Positions 10,789-22,411 of a stretch of 64,000 nucleotides of DNA are shown here, piece by piece. A program made the position numbers and the translations under genes. Source of the stretch: Schistocerca nitens (Eukaryota > Arthropoda > Insecta > Orthoptera > Acrididae). The DNA is taken from contig NC_064621.1 of NCBI RefSeq assembly GCF_023898315.1, forward strand, positions 129,392,521 through 129,456,520, given 5' to 3'. Within the stretch, counting starts at the first letter, position 1; each line of letters begins with the position of its first letter. The notes beneath the pieces were generated by a model, which saw only the letters and a list, made by a program, of their open reading frames with translations, did not search any database and was not told the DNA's origin.

Positions 10789-10915
10789 ACCTGTGATATT
10801 TACGTCACATAAGAAAGTTTCTTCTTATCTCCTCCAAACAACCAAAGATTCTGCATACATAATTTTTTTTGCACCTTTTGTTTGTCGCCAGGAAATCTGA
10901 AATGAGCTCACGTTA

Positions 10916-12335
10916 GGTAACTGCCAAACATAAAAAGTACACCATTTGCATACTTCTCTTTTCTGCTGAGTATATTCTTTTTCTTTGTTCACAAGCTCGA
11001 CGTTGTGTACGTTTCCAGTGGAACTATTGCACGTCTATATTGTACACGGAGGGTATTCGTGCTCACTGTCGAAATGCCTAGAGCTGACACGCTTAATTAA
11101 AATAGCGTATCAAATACATGGAGACTGCGTGATGATGTTAGAAACATTCAGGCATGGTAGAGAAGTAGAAATCTATCAATCTGAGGTAAGAGCTTCTAGT
11201 CTGGAAACTACCGAGTCGAAAGGTATAGCCAAAAAATTATATTTCCGCTATATCCTCGCGGAGTCTTCAGAGTAAGGTCCCAAGCTTCCAAACCTTCGTC
11301 ATGATGTACAGAGTTCCCACTCTATACTCCCGATAACCTCAGATAATTTCCCTGTTGATGGACTTGTGACGTCAAAGAGACCGATAATTCTATGTCTATG
11401 GTACATTAATAATGAACTCCATTGCCTCAACAAGTTTCACAAGCTACTACGTTTGCAACAGTTGTTCTAAATGGCATCCTCTAATGTCAATGCAGGGATG
11501 ACATCGTCGCAAACAGTTCTGTCGCACCATTTCTAATACCCCGCTGCCGTTTGAATGGTGTTGCAGGAATCGAACATTCTTGCCAGTGGATGCTCTTCAG
11601 TCTTGACAGGATTTACACACGCACGACTCTTCATATGGCGCCACAAGAAGAAATCAAGCAAGGTGAGATAAGGTGAACGTACTGGCCACGAAAAAAAGAC
11701 CGCCTCTGGCTGTCTACTTTTCAGGGAATGTCTAATCCAGATGTTGACCAAGCCTCACTCCAAAGTGAAGTGGGGCTGGAACCACTTCCTTTGACTAATA
11801 AAAAATGTGATAAATCTGATATGCTCCGTGACCCTCGGTAGTATGTGATAGACAACTGTACCAGTAGATGTTTTCCACTGTCAGCGAATGCGACTCGATC
11901 GTTCCCGGATCAGGGTCGCTTACCACAAATTTATACGGGTACATTTGCCCTTCCCCTTCATCCCTGTACGTTTGCAACATCATCATGTAATCACTTTGTA
12001 TATTCTGGATTTCGGAGTGTATATAGAGATATTTAAGGTTTAAATTAATGTGTAAACGAAAAATATATAGGTCTTTTTAAACTTTTTATCCTTATTAAAG
12101 ACCATCTCACTTAGGATCTGTGCAAGCAACGTCAGCATTTCATTCGCTTGCAAATGAGTGGTAGACACTTCTGTTTACAACCTCGAAGTGCTCCACATTA
12201 TAGATCCAGGAAGAAACGTAATAGGTACTGTTTGCATAGAGGAAAGACGTAATAGCTACGATATTATTTAATACAAATCTTCTCTAATCTATAAACAATG
12301 ACGTCCAAGCATTGTAGTGTCCCCTCATAGATCGT
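10916..12335. other. Mostly unannotated; contains transposase scrap
   Basis: Apart from the transposase fragment at 11440-11790, I see nothing recognisable. A 96-residue ORF at 10985-11275 has no domain and no supporting context, so I do not call it. Confidence 0.35.
11440..11790 (-). pseudogene. Mariner-type transposase C-terminal relic
   Basis: On the minus strand the frame reads FFSWPVRSPYLTLLDFFLWR, then HMKSRACVNPV. This is the recognisable 'WPPRSPDLTPLDFFLWGH(L/M)K' region around the third catalytic Asp of mariner-type transposases. The SPD motif is mutated (SPY). Nothing upstream of it in the catalytic core is preserved and the termini are lost. The element is long dead. Confidence 0.7.
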
Positions 12336-12465
12336 AAACAATTCAAGGTACTGAAACCACGTTTTCTATAAACAGTAATATTCAAAAGAGTATTTTGCTG
12401 AAACAATTCAAGGTACTGAAACCACGTTTTCTATAAACAGTAATATTCTAAAGAGTATTTTGCTG
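12336..12465. repeat. 65-bp tandem duplication, two copies
   Basis: Two adjacent 65-bp units (12336-12400 and 12401-12465) begin aaacaattcaaggtactg and end gtattttgctg. I see one mismatch (ttcaaaag against ttctaaag). The near identity points to a recent local duplication. Confidence 0.95.
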
Positions 12466-12581
12466 TGACTCACATCGGTAACTACATTTATCTAGTGTTT
12501 TTATGCTCCACATGGAGCACGTGTTGGTCTCACCGCGGACTTCTAGACTAAGCCACACGCAACTGATTTCATCAAAGTGTA

Positions 12582-12632
12582 TGGGCCTGAAGGTGACGTT
12601 GACGACGCAACGTCGAAACTAGTAGCGAAGTA
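12582..12632 (+). ncRNA. Hammerhead-ribozyme-like motif (PLE type)
   Basis: The order fits a minimal hammerhead. A CUGANGA-like core (CTGAAGG, last base off consensus) sits at 12587-12593. A perfect 7-bp stem II follows: GACGTTG at 12595-12601 with CAACGTC at 12608-12614. Then come GAAA (12615-12618) and CTAGTA, in which ACTAGT is a palindrome that could make stem III by dimerising. Penelope-like elements are known to carry such minimal hammerheads in their terminal repeats. The sequence then runs into an AT-rich tail (gtaaataaaaaatc). No PLE coding region is left nearby. The final A to G change in the core probably inactivates it. Confidence 0.55.
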
Positions 12633-12639
12633 AATAAAA

Positions 12640-13357
12640 AATCTTAAGTACAGCTGGAGGAATTTCATTTTTAATAAAAATTATACCAGCTGTGTCCCAC
12701 CTTCATCCAGTTTAAATATGGATGTACGAAGACCTATCTAGTGGGATATTGGAGCATAGAAGTTTTAACAACAGGAAAACCGACGGAATAGAAAGAGGAA
12801 ATATTTCGCGATCTAATTTCTGCAAAAATAAAATGTTAACGTACTGGTATGTATGTTATCTGGTATTTTTGTATCAAATCTCTGTACATCGCGAGTTCTG
12901 TTCTGAGAAACTGTTCCACTTTGTACCGCTGGGCTAGGTCAGTTACATTCCCCAACGTTGATTGGAATGACAACTATTAGCGACAAATTGTTGAATTTGG
13001 CATAATAACCAATTATAAGTCGTAAGTACAGGAGAGTCACGGCAAGCGAAGAGGCTCTACCTACGATGCTATGTAATATATGTAGGAAGTATATATAACT
13101 ATAGCTACTTTTGGTATTATCAACAGAAAGGCCATTATACTGAAAACGACTTACAACGATCATTACCCTAAATGCGTTATATAAGGAAATTAAATCGAAT
13201 GTAGTTAACATCTCCAGATCAATGGCAGTACCATGTTCAGCATTCGAGGATTACGTAAACAGACACCAACTCAATGGTGTATTGTATTGTTTTCTAACTG
13301 AATATAGCAGGTATTCTATTATATATTAGGACACCCATATGAAACTATACAGTGTGT
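12640..13357. other. Unannotated AT-rich stretch
   Basis: No gene or named repeat was found. Short ORFs (71 and 90 residues) lack domains. Confidence 0.3.
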
Positions 13358-13708
13358 CCATTATGGAAGCTCGAATTTCGAACCACTGCTCAGAATGACG
13401 TCAAATTTGAACAGCGTATTATTAATGATTCAGAGGGAAACATCACGGAACAAAAAAGTTCAACGAAAATTTTATCAAAATTGTCGCTGTAAGCGTGTTA
13501 GTATAAACGAGGTGGCTGCAAATGCGAGATGAATCGCAATACAACGAATTTAATTAGAGATGCACACTACACTATCTGTAGTGTTCAATATGCATGACTG
13601 CACAAGTTCGACAGTCAACAGCTGTGGCACTGTTAGTTAAGTAAATCCAAATACCACGCCGAGAACGTACCACATCGGATAGGAAAAATTGGTTTTTAAT
13701 TTCCCTTG

Positions 13709-13812
13709 GACCAAAAAGCGCATAAAAATCAAAATGACATCGGATTTTAACTGCTCCGAGGACAAAACGCGCATAAAAAGCAAAATGGCGTCGGTTTCTA
13801 ACTGTCGAGAGA
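13709..13812. repeat. Diverged 52-bp tandem repeat
   Basis: Two adjacent units start near 13709 and 13761. They share gcgcataaaaa followed by caaaatg and a (c)atcgg/gtcgg block. They lie beyond the 3' end of the transposase relic and are probably part of that element's non-coding end. Confidence 0.6.
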
Positions 13813-15063
13813 CTCGCGCAAGACATTCTCAGTGTACTGTCCACCGTTTTCTCCCACAAGCTGAAATCGAGAAACAGCATATTCCACAATAGATTGGACT
13901 CTCTCGGGGGTCAAGTTTAGAATACGTTGCACACTGCATGCCACCAATCCAGCTACGTTCGTAATTGGAGCGCTGAACACATCATCTTTCAGGCAACATC
14001 ATGGCCAGAAGTCACAAGGATTATGATCAAGTGATCGGGACGGCAAGGCTGTAGGGAAATGACGACTCATAATTCTAACAATTCCGAAATGCTTCTGCAG
14101 CAGCCGCTTCCCTGACTGTCCAGTATGCGGAGGAGCGCCATCTTGCATAAGAATGATCTTATCAACATATCCACGCTGTTTAAGGGTTGGAAAGACGTTG
14201 GCGCGAAAGGGAGTCTCACAGCGTTTACCAGAGACGGTACATGGAACGGGATCCTCAGGACTCATCTCGAAGGTTTGAGTCCTCCCTCGGGCATGGGTGT
14301 GTGTGTTTGTCCTTAGGATAATTTAGGTTAAGTAGTGTGTAAGCTTAGGGACTGATGACCTTAGCAGTTAAGTCCCATAAGATTTCACACACATTTGAAC
14401 ATTTTTTGAACTCATCTCGAAAAACTACAGCTCTACGATAAACGATGACTCAAACCGCACCCCACAGTCTGCTTTGCCGAATGAAGTGGTATGTGGCAAC
14501 GTGCAAGTGGATTTTCCGTTGCCCATATTCTGCAGTTCTGTATATTGACACGTCCTTGGAGATTGAAAGGGGCTTCGTCTGTCCACAGAATGTTTCAGTG
14601 TCATCCATTGTTCATTTCCGTGGGAGCAAGATGTTCCCGAGAGAATGTTTGTCTTGCTGGCAGGGCAGTGGAAAGCAGCTCCTGAACATGAGTGATTTTG
14701 TAAGGATAGTAATGCAGGATGTCTCGTAGGATTTTATGCACCGTGCTCGTAGGCATATCCTACGTTCTCCGTGCGCTGCGTGTTTGCACACCACCGCTCG
14801 ATCCCATCTGCAACGCTGTGGCCACATCTGCGACAGACATCAGACATACTGCTTTCCTTAATCTGCCACATTTTACTTCAAAAAAACCTGTCTTTTCGAA
14901 TTGTGTGATGATTTTCCCCAGACCCTTAGCAGACGTCGGCCTAGTGCCTTTTTTCGTACGTTCAGTGTCCGGAACTTCTGCAGGGCTACTGGCGCACTGC
15001 CACCGTTCTTATAAAAGAACTTTACCAGCAGCACGCGGTCCTTATGGAAAAGTCAAAGGGTAG
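13798..15063 (-). pseudogene. Mariner-type transposase relic (about DD42D)
   Basis: From the high-coordinate side, fragments correspond to an N-terminal helix-turn-helix (about 14830-15063). They continue to 'TDEAPF', read with a shift near 14565-14590 around the first catalytic Asp. Next are 'ILMQDGAPPHTGQSGKRLLQ' (second Asp) and 'HNPCDFW' (third Asp) at 13999-14265. The C-terminal 'AVSRFQLVGENGGQ' is at 13798-13980. I count about 42 residues between the second and third Asp. Multiple shifts, stops and a SINE insertion make it non-functional. Confidence 0.78.
14272..14409 (+). mobile_element. SINE-C, 5'-truncated
   Basis: It starts at box B (ggtttgagtcctccctcggg) and keeps the SINE-C tail (gtagtgtgtaagcttaggga, then cacacatttgaacatttttt). 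The 12-bp TSD actcatctcgaa is at 14260-14271 and 14410-14421, so the missing tRNA head was never inserted. It interrupts the mariner-type relic. Confidence 0.92.
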
Positions 15064-15245
15064 ATAGACTTGGTTTTAATGTGACCAAACATGACAAAAC
15101 TCACTTTTTCACAGGGTACGCCGATTACAAGTGTTCTGAGAGAGCAAGGTCAGGGTTTAACATCCGAGTCAACAATGAGGTGATTAGCGACAGAATAATA
15201 TCTCGGATTGAGCAGTTATTAGCTGTGAAATCAGCGCTGAGCTTC

Positions 15246-15362
15246 TGAAAAGGAACCATCCCGTTATTCCCCCGAATCTCGATGACCAGGCATGGATTTG
15301 AATTTCTTTTTCTCGATTGCAAGCCCCGTGCTATCGCCATTACACCACCTCTGTCGGTGGAT
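15246..15362 (-). mobile_element. SINE-D, worn fragment
   Basis: It aligns with SINE-D through ggaaccatcccg, a degraded middle, and a tRNA-like end (gcaagccccgtgctatcgcc against gcgagtccagtgcgctaacc). No TSD is visible. Confidence 0.5.
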
Positions 15363-18305
15363 ACAGACTGCGAAAGGTAACATTAATGCGGACGAGTCAT
15401 TCAAAGCTGATATTTACTGCAATAGGAACAAAAAGAATAAGTGCTCGCTTTGACACGAAGTCGGCAACATGAAGTGCAACCTCTGTCAATAACACAGGTA
15501 TTTGTGTATTAGAAGAATATTTTTCTTTTAGAGAACGCAGTAAGCTCCAGATCCCACTGAAATACATCTGAAGTAGTGTGTGGAACGTCCACTACTGTCA
15601 AATCAGTTGTGAGAAGCGATCTCGTACCAATGATTGGACAAGAGTACATGTCACACCCGTGTAGACAGTCACAACATACGTAGTCCACAGAAATATCACT
15701 ATCCAAGCCTTGGTATGAATCTACGTGATTATCTGCGGAGAATTGTGCTCAAACGAAACTGTCCACTCCATTGAAATTCCTAAGACTTATAAGTTCATGT
15801 ATCATCGTGAAGGTGGTCGTTCATGTCTTCAATAAAACTTTTGTTTGGTATTATCACAACGTTTTCTGCAAAAAATTTCGTTTAATTCAATAACAAGGAA
15901 AATATCTTCGTGACAGACACAGAACTGTGACTGCTACATTACTAACGACAGTTTTTATTAAGCACTTAGCGAGTAATGTTCTTTGCAATGTCAGTGCATG
16001 TAGCCTGATTATAGTGGTTTCATAATATCCCACAAGAAATGTAGAACAAGCAGTGCTCCAAAGACACAGTCAGATGTTGACGAAATATAAACAAGATAGT
16101 TGTAAAGCTAAGTTCGGACACCTGATGAAAAAATGTCATTTCATTTCATGTCTCGAAAGACCCAACTTTAGTGTTACTGCTAAATAAATATCCTTAAGAA
16201 AGACTGGTCGGTGCTACGATAGCGAGCCCAGTTCGGATGTGGGTAAAGTATGTGGTAGATTTCAAAGTACCGGTGGGCTACTGGGAACAAAAGTTAGTAT
16301 ATGAAGGAGAACACCACAAAATCTCTTCCGTGACACATGCTAATACTCTGCTTCAGTATGTGGGACTCTTGTCAGAATGAACCAACAGGAGGCACATAGC
16401 TTACACAAAAAAACTTAAAGAAGATATTTCCTGCTACATAACTCTAAAAAGTGCTGTACATTTCGGACTGATATACAACTGATCAAAGGCACAAAGTATA
16501 TCCTATCAGAACCAGTTTTCAGAGAAATATTTAGTAATATCTTTCAGTTCTCATCATACTGCTCCTGTAAGGGTCTGTCAACATAAATTTAGTGTTATAC
16601 CTATTCGCAAACGGACATTTAGGTCATTATTCTTCAACTTCTCAACAAACTGGAAGAAACTTTGATGCATATCACAACAGGAAGTACCATCTCCCATTCA
16701 CTGTACGTTGCTTGCAGAGTACAGCATTACATGCAAATTGTCCTTTAGAAACAATATTGGTGTTTGCAGCACAAATTCTGTGAGCTGCAAACGGAATTCT
16801 TAACTTGAGATTCAAGTGAAGGACGCGGCAACTTGCCGGTTCTCTGACGCTCGGAAATGTTGTTTATTAATGAGTCTCCAGTTGGGCGTTGCCCCATCAT
16901 AAATTTACATTCACCGCGTTTTCTTCTTGCTTCCCCCGGCAACTGCTGCCATTTCTCGGTGGTTGATGTTCTCAATTTTTGCGGCAGGATACAGAGAGCA
17001 TACATCATTGACGATTTACTGCCTGTCAGAGTCGGAACACCTACGATCGTTTCCTGGATTTATCTTCTTCCCATTCTCTTTGCTCCGCTGTCCTGTGTGA
17101 CGAATCAATGTCGGTCACACCTTAGTACAATGTAAATCTGCCCGGTGTGATATTAAATGCGTAAAACATTGCAGTCATTGCATGCCCGCACGGATTTGTT
17201 TTTATGTAGATTTACTGCAGTGTATTCAGACACGGGATTTATGCCCTGCACCAACCATCGCTCACAGTGTTTTGTGTGCGGTATTCATCATTTAGGTTCA
17301 GTTATTTATTGTGTATTCCATATATATTAGCGCTCTTAAAATGTATTTAGGACTCTTACCTCAGGATGACTGTGAACAACGTTTATAAATATCTCTTCCT
17401 CCACAGCTACCGTTTGGAAACAAGTATTTGCAACACTGAGAATTACAACACACGTACAGGATGATAAAATACATGTACACGAATATCTTCAGGTGCCACT
17501 CAGAATATTACCAATGTTTAATTTAGGAAATGGAACTATAATTGTATAAAGATCTCTTTGCGAAATACAATTTTCTCTCTGATTTTTTTCTTACAGTACA
17601 AACTTGGATTTTCACAACTTTATGTGATAGTGATACGAAAGTAGGAAATGCATTACATGTACTTGATAAAAGCTACGAAAACTCCAGACTAGAGAAAATT
17701 ATCTCTGGGTGCCTGAAGCCCTGTTAGTGTCAAATACAGTAGAGGAAAACGAAAATTCAACACTTCAGAAACAAGAAGTAAGAACGCAATATTTTGGTGG
17801 TGTCCTGATAGAGGGAAATATGTAATGAATCAATTCGTCGTGTTGTGTACTTCTCAGGAGACTGGAACTGTGCGTAAAAGCACTGCGGGCCTGTGTGCTT
17901 TATCGGGCTTCGTGAAGAAAAAGTGTTCACATATGCATTCTTGATGAAAACATGAAAGAAGGGAGACAATGAGTCAAAATGAAAGTGACATCTTATTGCT
18001 CACTTTTATAGAGTTACCGAACATGCCTTCTTTTAGCGTTTGACCTCAACTTTTCTAAATTTAACGTAAGTGCAGGTCGTTTGGGGAAGGACTTCATACG
18101 TGATGCATAATCTATCCATCGTGCACTGAGATCTTCTGTATATACCAGTAGAACGAATTTATTTTCGCACGCGAAACACAAGGAAGTCTTAGGGGGAAGG
18201 AAGGGGGTCTTCATGTAGGCTATGGTTGTAGCTCTCTTACATGGAATGATCCCAGTGCTGATGCGCGAGCTATATTTTGCCCATGTATAGTGTGACAATT
18301 ACTTA
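15363..18305. other. Longest stretch with nothing recognised
   Basis: About 2.9 kb of moderately AT-rich sequence. ORFs are all below 95 residues, with no domain, no clear inverted or direct terminal repeat and no tRNA-like sequence. It may be old repeat sequence beyond recognition, or host intergenic or intronic DNA. Confidence 0.4.
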
Positions 18306-19462
18306 CAAGGGAACCTCCCCATCGCACCCCCCTCAGATTTAGTTATAAGTTGGCACAGGGATAGGCCATGAAAAACTGAACACAGATCAATCGAGAAAAC
18401 AGGAAGAAGTTGTATGGAACTATGAAAAAATAAGCAAAATATACAAACTGAGTAGTTCGTGTGCAAAATAAGCCACATCAAGGTACGTGTACACTGAGGA
18501 GCACCGTGGTCCCGTGGTTACCGTGAGCAGCTACGGACTGGAAGGTCCCTGGTTCAATCCTCCCTCGAGTGAAAAGTTTTAATTTTTTATTTTCAGACAA
18601 TTATCAAAGTTCATGCACTCAGACATGATCAACTTCGCTCTCCAAAATTCCAGGACATGTTCAGATTTGCTTGGACACATGCAGGATTTGACGGTCTACA
18701 CACGGAAAAACTTGAAAACGTTAAAAACGTATGTTTTGACAGAGCACAGGGAAAACTGTGCGACTGTGAAACTGTTGCATTCATTTGTTGCCGTTTATGT
18801 GACGAACTCTTATGTTTTCATCACTTTTTGGGAGTAATTATCACATCCACAAGAAAACCTAAATCGGGCAAGGTAGAACAATCTTTTTACCCATTCGCCA
18901 AGTGTGCAAGTTAGGTGGGTCGACAACATATTCCTGTAATGTGACGCACATGCCGTCACCAGTGTCGTATAGAATATTTCAGACGTGTTTTCCTGTGGAG
19001 GAATCGGTTGACTTATGAATTTGCGATCAAATGTTTTCGGTTCCTATTGGAGAGGCACGTCCTTTCGTCTACTAATAGCACGGTTTTGCGGTGCGATCGC
19101 AAAACACAGACACTAAACTTATTACAGTGAACAGAGACGTCAATGAATGAACGGTCAGATCGTAACTTTGCGAAAATAAAGTAAGTAAAATTTTTACTCG
19201 AGGGAGGGACTCGAACCAAGGACCTCTCGTCCCGCAGTTACTCACTCTAACCACGGGACCACGGCGCTCTTCAGCGTACGTAGTCCTTGTGTTGCATATC
19301 TTACACTTGGACTACTCAGTTTGTATATTTTGCTTATTTTTTCATAGTTCCACACAACTTCTTCCTGTTTTCTCGATTGATCTGTGTTCAGTTTTTCAAG
19401 GCCTATCCACTGTGTCAATTTATAACTAAATCTGAGGGGGGTGCGATGGGGAGGTTCCCTTG
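18306..19462. mobile_element. Foldback element with tRNA-like arms, copy 1
   Basis: A 1157-bp palindromic element with termini caagggaacctccccatcgc at the left and its complement at the right, flanked by the 3-bp TSD tta (18303-18305, 19463-19465). The arms are about 290 bp each. Each contains a tRNA-like segment with a box A (gtggttaccgtgagcagct) and a box B (ggttcaatcc left, ggttcgagtcc in the complement of the right arm). They lie at about 18500-18575 and 19195-19270 in opposite orientation. The single-stranded centre (18600-19170) encodes nothing recognisable. A second copy is at 28290-29249. The superfamily is unknown; a 3-bp TSD fits PIF/Harbinger-like or similar elements. Confidence 0.85.
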
Positions 19463-19479
19463 TTAGCTATATCAAATAA

Positions 19480-19995
19480 AATCATCATAACTTCTGAACG
19501 GTTTGTGTTAGGACGTTCAAAGTGCACGGTTGGTTGCGGGGCATAATGGGAATTAGTATAGTATGTATGGTTTGGTTTAGCGACGAATCCCATTTTCATT
19601 TGGATGTGTTCGTCAATGAGCGAAATTGGCGCATCTGGGGACTGAGAAGCCGCAATTCGCGATCGAGAAGTCTCTTCATCGTCAACAGGTGACTGTGGTG
19701 TGCAATGTCCAGTGACGCAATAATCGGTCCGACATTGTGTGATGGCGCGGTGACTACTGAACGGTACGTGAAGGTTTTGGAAGATGATTTCTTCCCCATT
19801 GCCCAAGTGACCCTCGTTTCGACCAGACGTGGTTCACGCAAGACGGAGCTCGACCCCATCGAAGCAGGACCGAGTTCAGTGTCCTGGAGGAGCACTTTGG
19901 GGACTGTATTCTGGCTCTGGTGTACCCAGTGGCCGCCGTCATAGGCCTCGATTGGCTGCCATATTCTCCGTATCTGGAAAATGTAATACTATTCG
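19480..19995 (+). pseudogene. Mariner/IS630-type transposase relic
   Basis: Scattered frames read 'MVWFSDESHFHLDVFVNERN', then 'WRIWGLRSRNS' (first catalytic Asp, 19565-19640). Further on come 'FTQDGARPHRSR' (second Asp, about 19835-19870) and 'LDWLPYSP' (about 19950). The third acidic motif is lost after 'YSPYLENV'. It lies directly beside the foldback element. Termini are not seen and the gene has many shifts. Confidence 0.7.
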
Positions 19996-20179
19996 ACCAA
20001 AGGCAAGGCTTTTATTAAAATGAAAGGAAAAAAAGGGGGTGCTGGAACAGAATGTATGGACTAAACTCCGCCACATTTGAGTCTACCTGCCACCCACAAC
20101 AAAACTCCGTTTCCCCCCTGCACAGGGTCTCGAATCGTACAATATTCCATTTTTTTGAATGCAGCGCTTTAGCAGAGTA

Positions 20180-21450
20180 TCGAGACACAGCCTATGGGCA
20201 TGATAAAATCCACAGTCAAACGCTAAAAAATCTTAGCTGTGGCATCGTAAAACACAACCACGAGTTTTTCAGTCATATTTTGACAGGAAAGAGTTTTCCT
20301 CCAGTGGTAAGAGAGTATTATTATCCGTATCCTGAAACCGGGGAAAGACCCTGAAATTTTGAGTAATTATCGACCAGTTTCTCTTACTAATGGGTTGAGA
20401 AAATGTTTTGAAACCAACGACTGTGTGTGCGCGCCTGGAAGCCAGACGAGATTTATCACACTTTCAAATTGGTTTTCAACCTCTCAGCTCCATCACAAAC
20501 CAACTACTTTGTCTCGAATCTGCAGTGAGCAATGTTTTTGCATGTCGCAAACACCTAATCCCTATGGCTTGCAGAGGGCGTACGATACCACCTATCACCA
20601 TCTCATACTGCTTACACTGGCTAGGGCTTCCACGTCTGCATACACCCCTACTGTTCCGGCTCTTATGGATCAGTCGGACAGTATTCCTCTTCCCCATCGC
20701 AGTTAATGGTATCGTGACCGTAGACGGACCTAGGTCTCACCGTCATTGTATTTGGATGACTTCTGCCTGTATTACAGCTCTACACGATAGCGCACCAAAG
20801 AGTGAAAACTTCAGGGATCCACCCGGAAAGTGCATAACTGGGCCCTGAATCACGGACATAAATTTTCTCCCATGAAATCTCGCATTATGCACTTCGATTG
20901 ACCCAAGATTGTGCACCTTCACGCAGAAGTTTACGTCAGGAATCAATTACTTTAAGTCATTGGAACTTTCAGGTTTTCAGGTCCATTATTTGGCAATAGG
21001 TTAACACCACAGTTGCTACATGTACGCCATCTCAATACAAATTGCATAGGACAACTTAATACCCTCAAATTTCCCAGCAGCACTTCCTGGAACATGGACT
21101 GCACGGTTCTTCGGCGATTTTACAAAGCTTTGATTTTATCCCGTCTAGACCATCAACAATAATGAGCTTGTCCTCCACAGTGGAGTGTGGTTGGCAACGA
21201 GAGCCTTCCATAAGAGCTCAGTTGACAGCTTCCTGGAGGAACCTTCTTTTCTACGGCTGAGGATCAGCCGCCAGTAACACTTAGCGAACTGTGTGGTCAC
21301 AATTTGTAGATGCCCATACATCCATGTTACTCGACCGTGTTTCATAGCCAACAGTTCAGACTATGAATCGCCAAAAACTGGGCTCTGTGCATATACCTCC
21401 AACTGCCCCATCGTGGCTGTGTGCAAGAGTTCCCTCTCTGCACCCAGTCT
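20180..21450 (+). mobile_element. Jockey-type LINE relic (reverse transcriptase)
   Basis: A strongly decayed non-LTR retrotransposon. Frames show 'NYRPVSLTNGLRKCFE' (20363-20415), then blocks similar to 'QTNQLLCLESAV' and 'AYDTTYHH' (20490-20610), and 'FLFPIAVNGIVT' (20690). A late thumb-like block, 'HSGVWLATRAFHKSSVDSFL', lies near 21178-21240. The order matches RT domains of the Jockey group. Stops and shifts are frequent, and no poly(A) or TSD is visible. Confidence 0.65.
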
Positions 21451-21479
21451 TGTAATTTAGATGGACCTATGAAATGGAT

Positions 21480-22411
21480 GGCCCTTCACTCTCAGACATC
21501 TGTTCCATTCGACCGTCTATGGCACAACGGCCTCATCTGCAAACTCAGCGACGCGGGATTCCCCGACGGGCTGCTGCGTCTAATACACTCATACCTCACA
21601 GACAGGAGTTTCAACACTGACGTGCAGGGAAAACAATCAACACGACACGGTATACACGCGGGAGTACACCAGGGAAGCATCCTAGGGCCCCTACTGTTTA
21701 ACCTCTACATAAACGATCTCCCAACCACACACAACACAACGATGGCAATCTACGCGGATGACACAGCCATCCTTGCGCAAGATTGGAAACCATCAAACAT
21801 TACGTCACGCCTACAGACTGCACTCAGAGTGGCCTTGGTTGGAGAAATGGCGTGTTAGAGTAAACATCGACAAGTGCGAAGCCGTTCTGTTCACTAAAAG
21901 ACCGAAGCAACTGCGCAAACACCGCTACTGCAGACCAATAACTCTACATGCACGTCCAATGCGTTTCCGCGAGAAAGTCAAATACCTCGGTGTCTGGCTG
22001 GACCGGAAATTACTCTGGGGGGACCACATACAACACATGACCAACCGAGCTAGCGCGAGGCTCAAACAGCTCTATCCTATGCTCAACAGGCGTAGCACAC
22101 TGAACAGAAGGGTGTCGAGGTCCATGTACATGACACTTATCCGACCCCTGATGACACGCCTGCGCCGTCTGCAGCTCATACAAAACAAAGTACTCAAAAT
22201 CATAAGCAATGCTCCACGATACACACGCATCGCGGACCTTCACCGGGAATACCGACTTGAGACTCTCACGGAGGTAATCCACAAACTCACCACAAGACTA
22301 TACAGAAACTCCAGACATTCGCAGAACCCGTTTATTCTGAATCTGGGGAACTACGACCACAACCATAGATGGAAACATAAAAGACCAAAAGACATACTTG
22401 CAAGGACATAA
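21480..22411 (+). mobile_element. Second Jockey-type LINE relic, better preserved
   Basis: 5'-truncated. It starts around 'FDRLWHNGLICKLSDAGFPD' (about 21509) and continues through 'HAGVHQGSILGPLLFNLYIND', 'AIYADDTAILAQD' (the RT active-site ADD, about 21755) and, after a frameshift near 21825, 'WRVRVNIDKCEAVLF'. It goes on to 'KVKYLGVWLDRKLLWGDHI' and the C-terminal 'HRWKHKRPKDILART' with a stop at 22411. About a dozen residues are missing at 22155-22160 between 'RPLMT' and 'RLRRLQLIQNK'. Less decayed than the neighbouring relic, but dead. Confidence 0.82.

Larger units (their letters stand above)
9850..10915. repeat. Degenerate foldback element with two SINEs
   Basis: The left arm (about 9850-10175) and the complement of the right arm (about 10390-10552 plus 10798-10915) share aligned blocks. 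These are agctcatttcag near each outer end, ttatgtgac with gagataa, and gtattcaaactgcc nearer the centre. The arms are diverged but collinear, indicating a long palindromic non-autonomous DNA element. SINEs at 10183-10381 and 10553-10788 inserted later, each with its own TSD. Exact ends are not resolved. Confidence 0.55.
13358..15245 (-). mobile_element. Decayed mariner-type element with SINE inside
   Basis: A minus-strand transposase relic runs through most of this interval and is split by a SINE at 14272-14409. The low-coordinate end begins near gtgtgtccattatgg (about 13362). The high-coordinate end is cut near 15245, where a worn SINE-D begins. Termini are too eroded to show a clear inverted repeat. 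Confidence 0.7.

Noticed and set aside
10985-11275. A 96-residue ORF as a small host gene
   Set aside because: No domain, no start context or splice structure, and no composition difference from the flanks.
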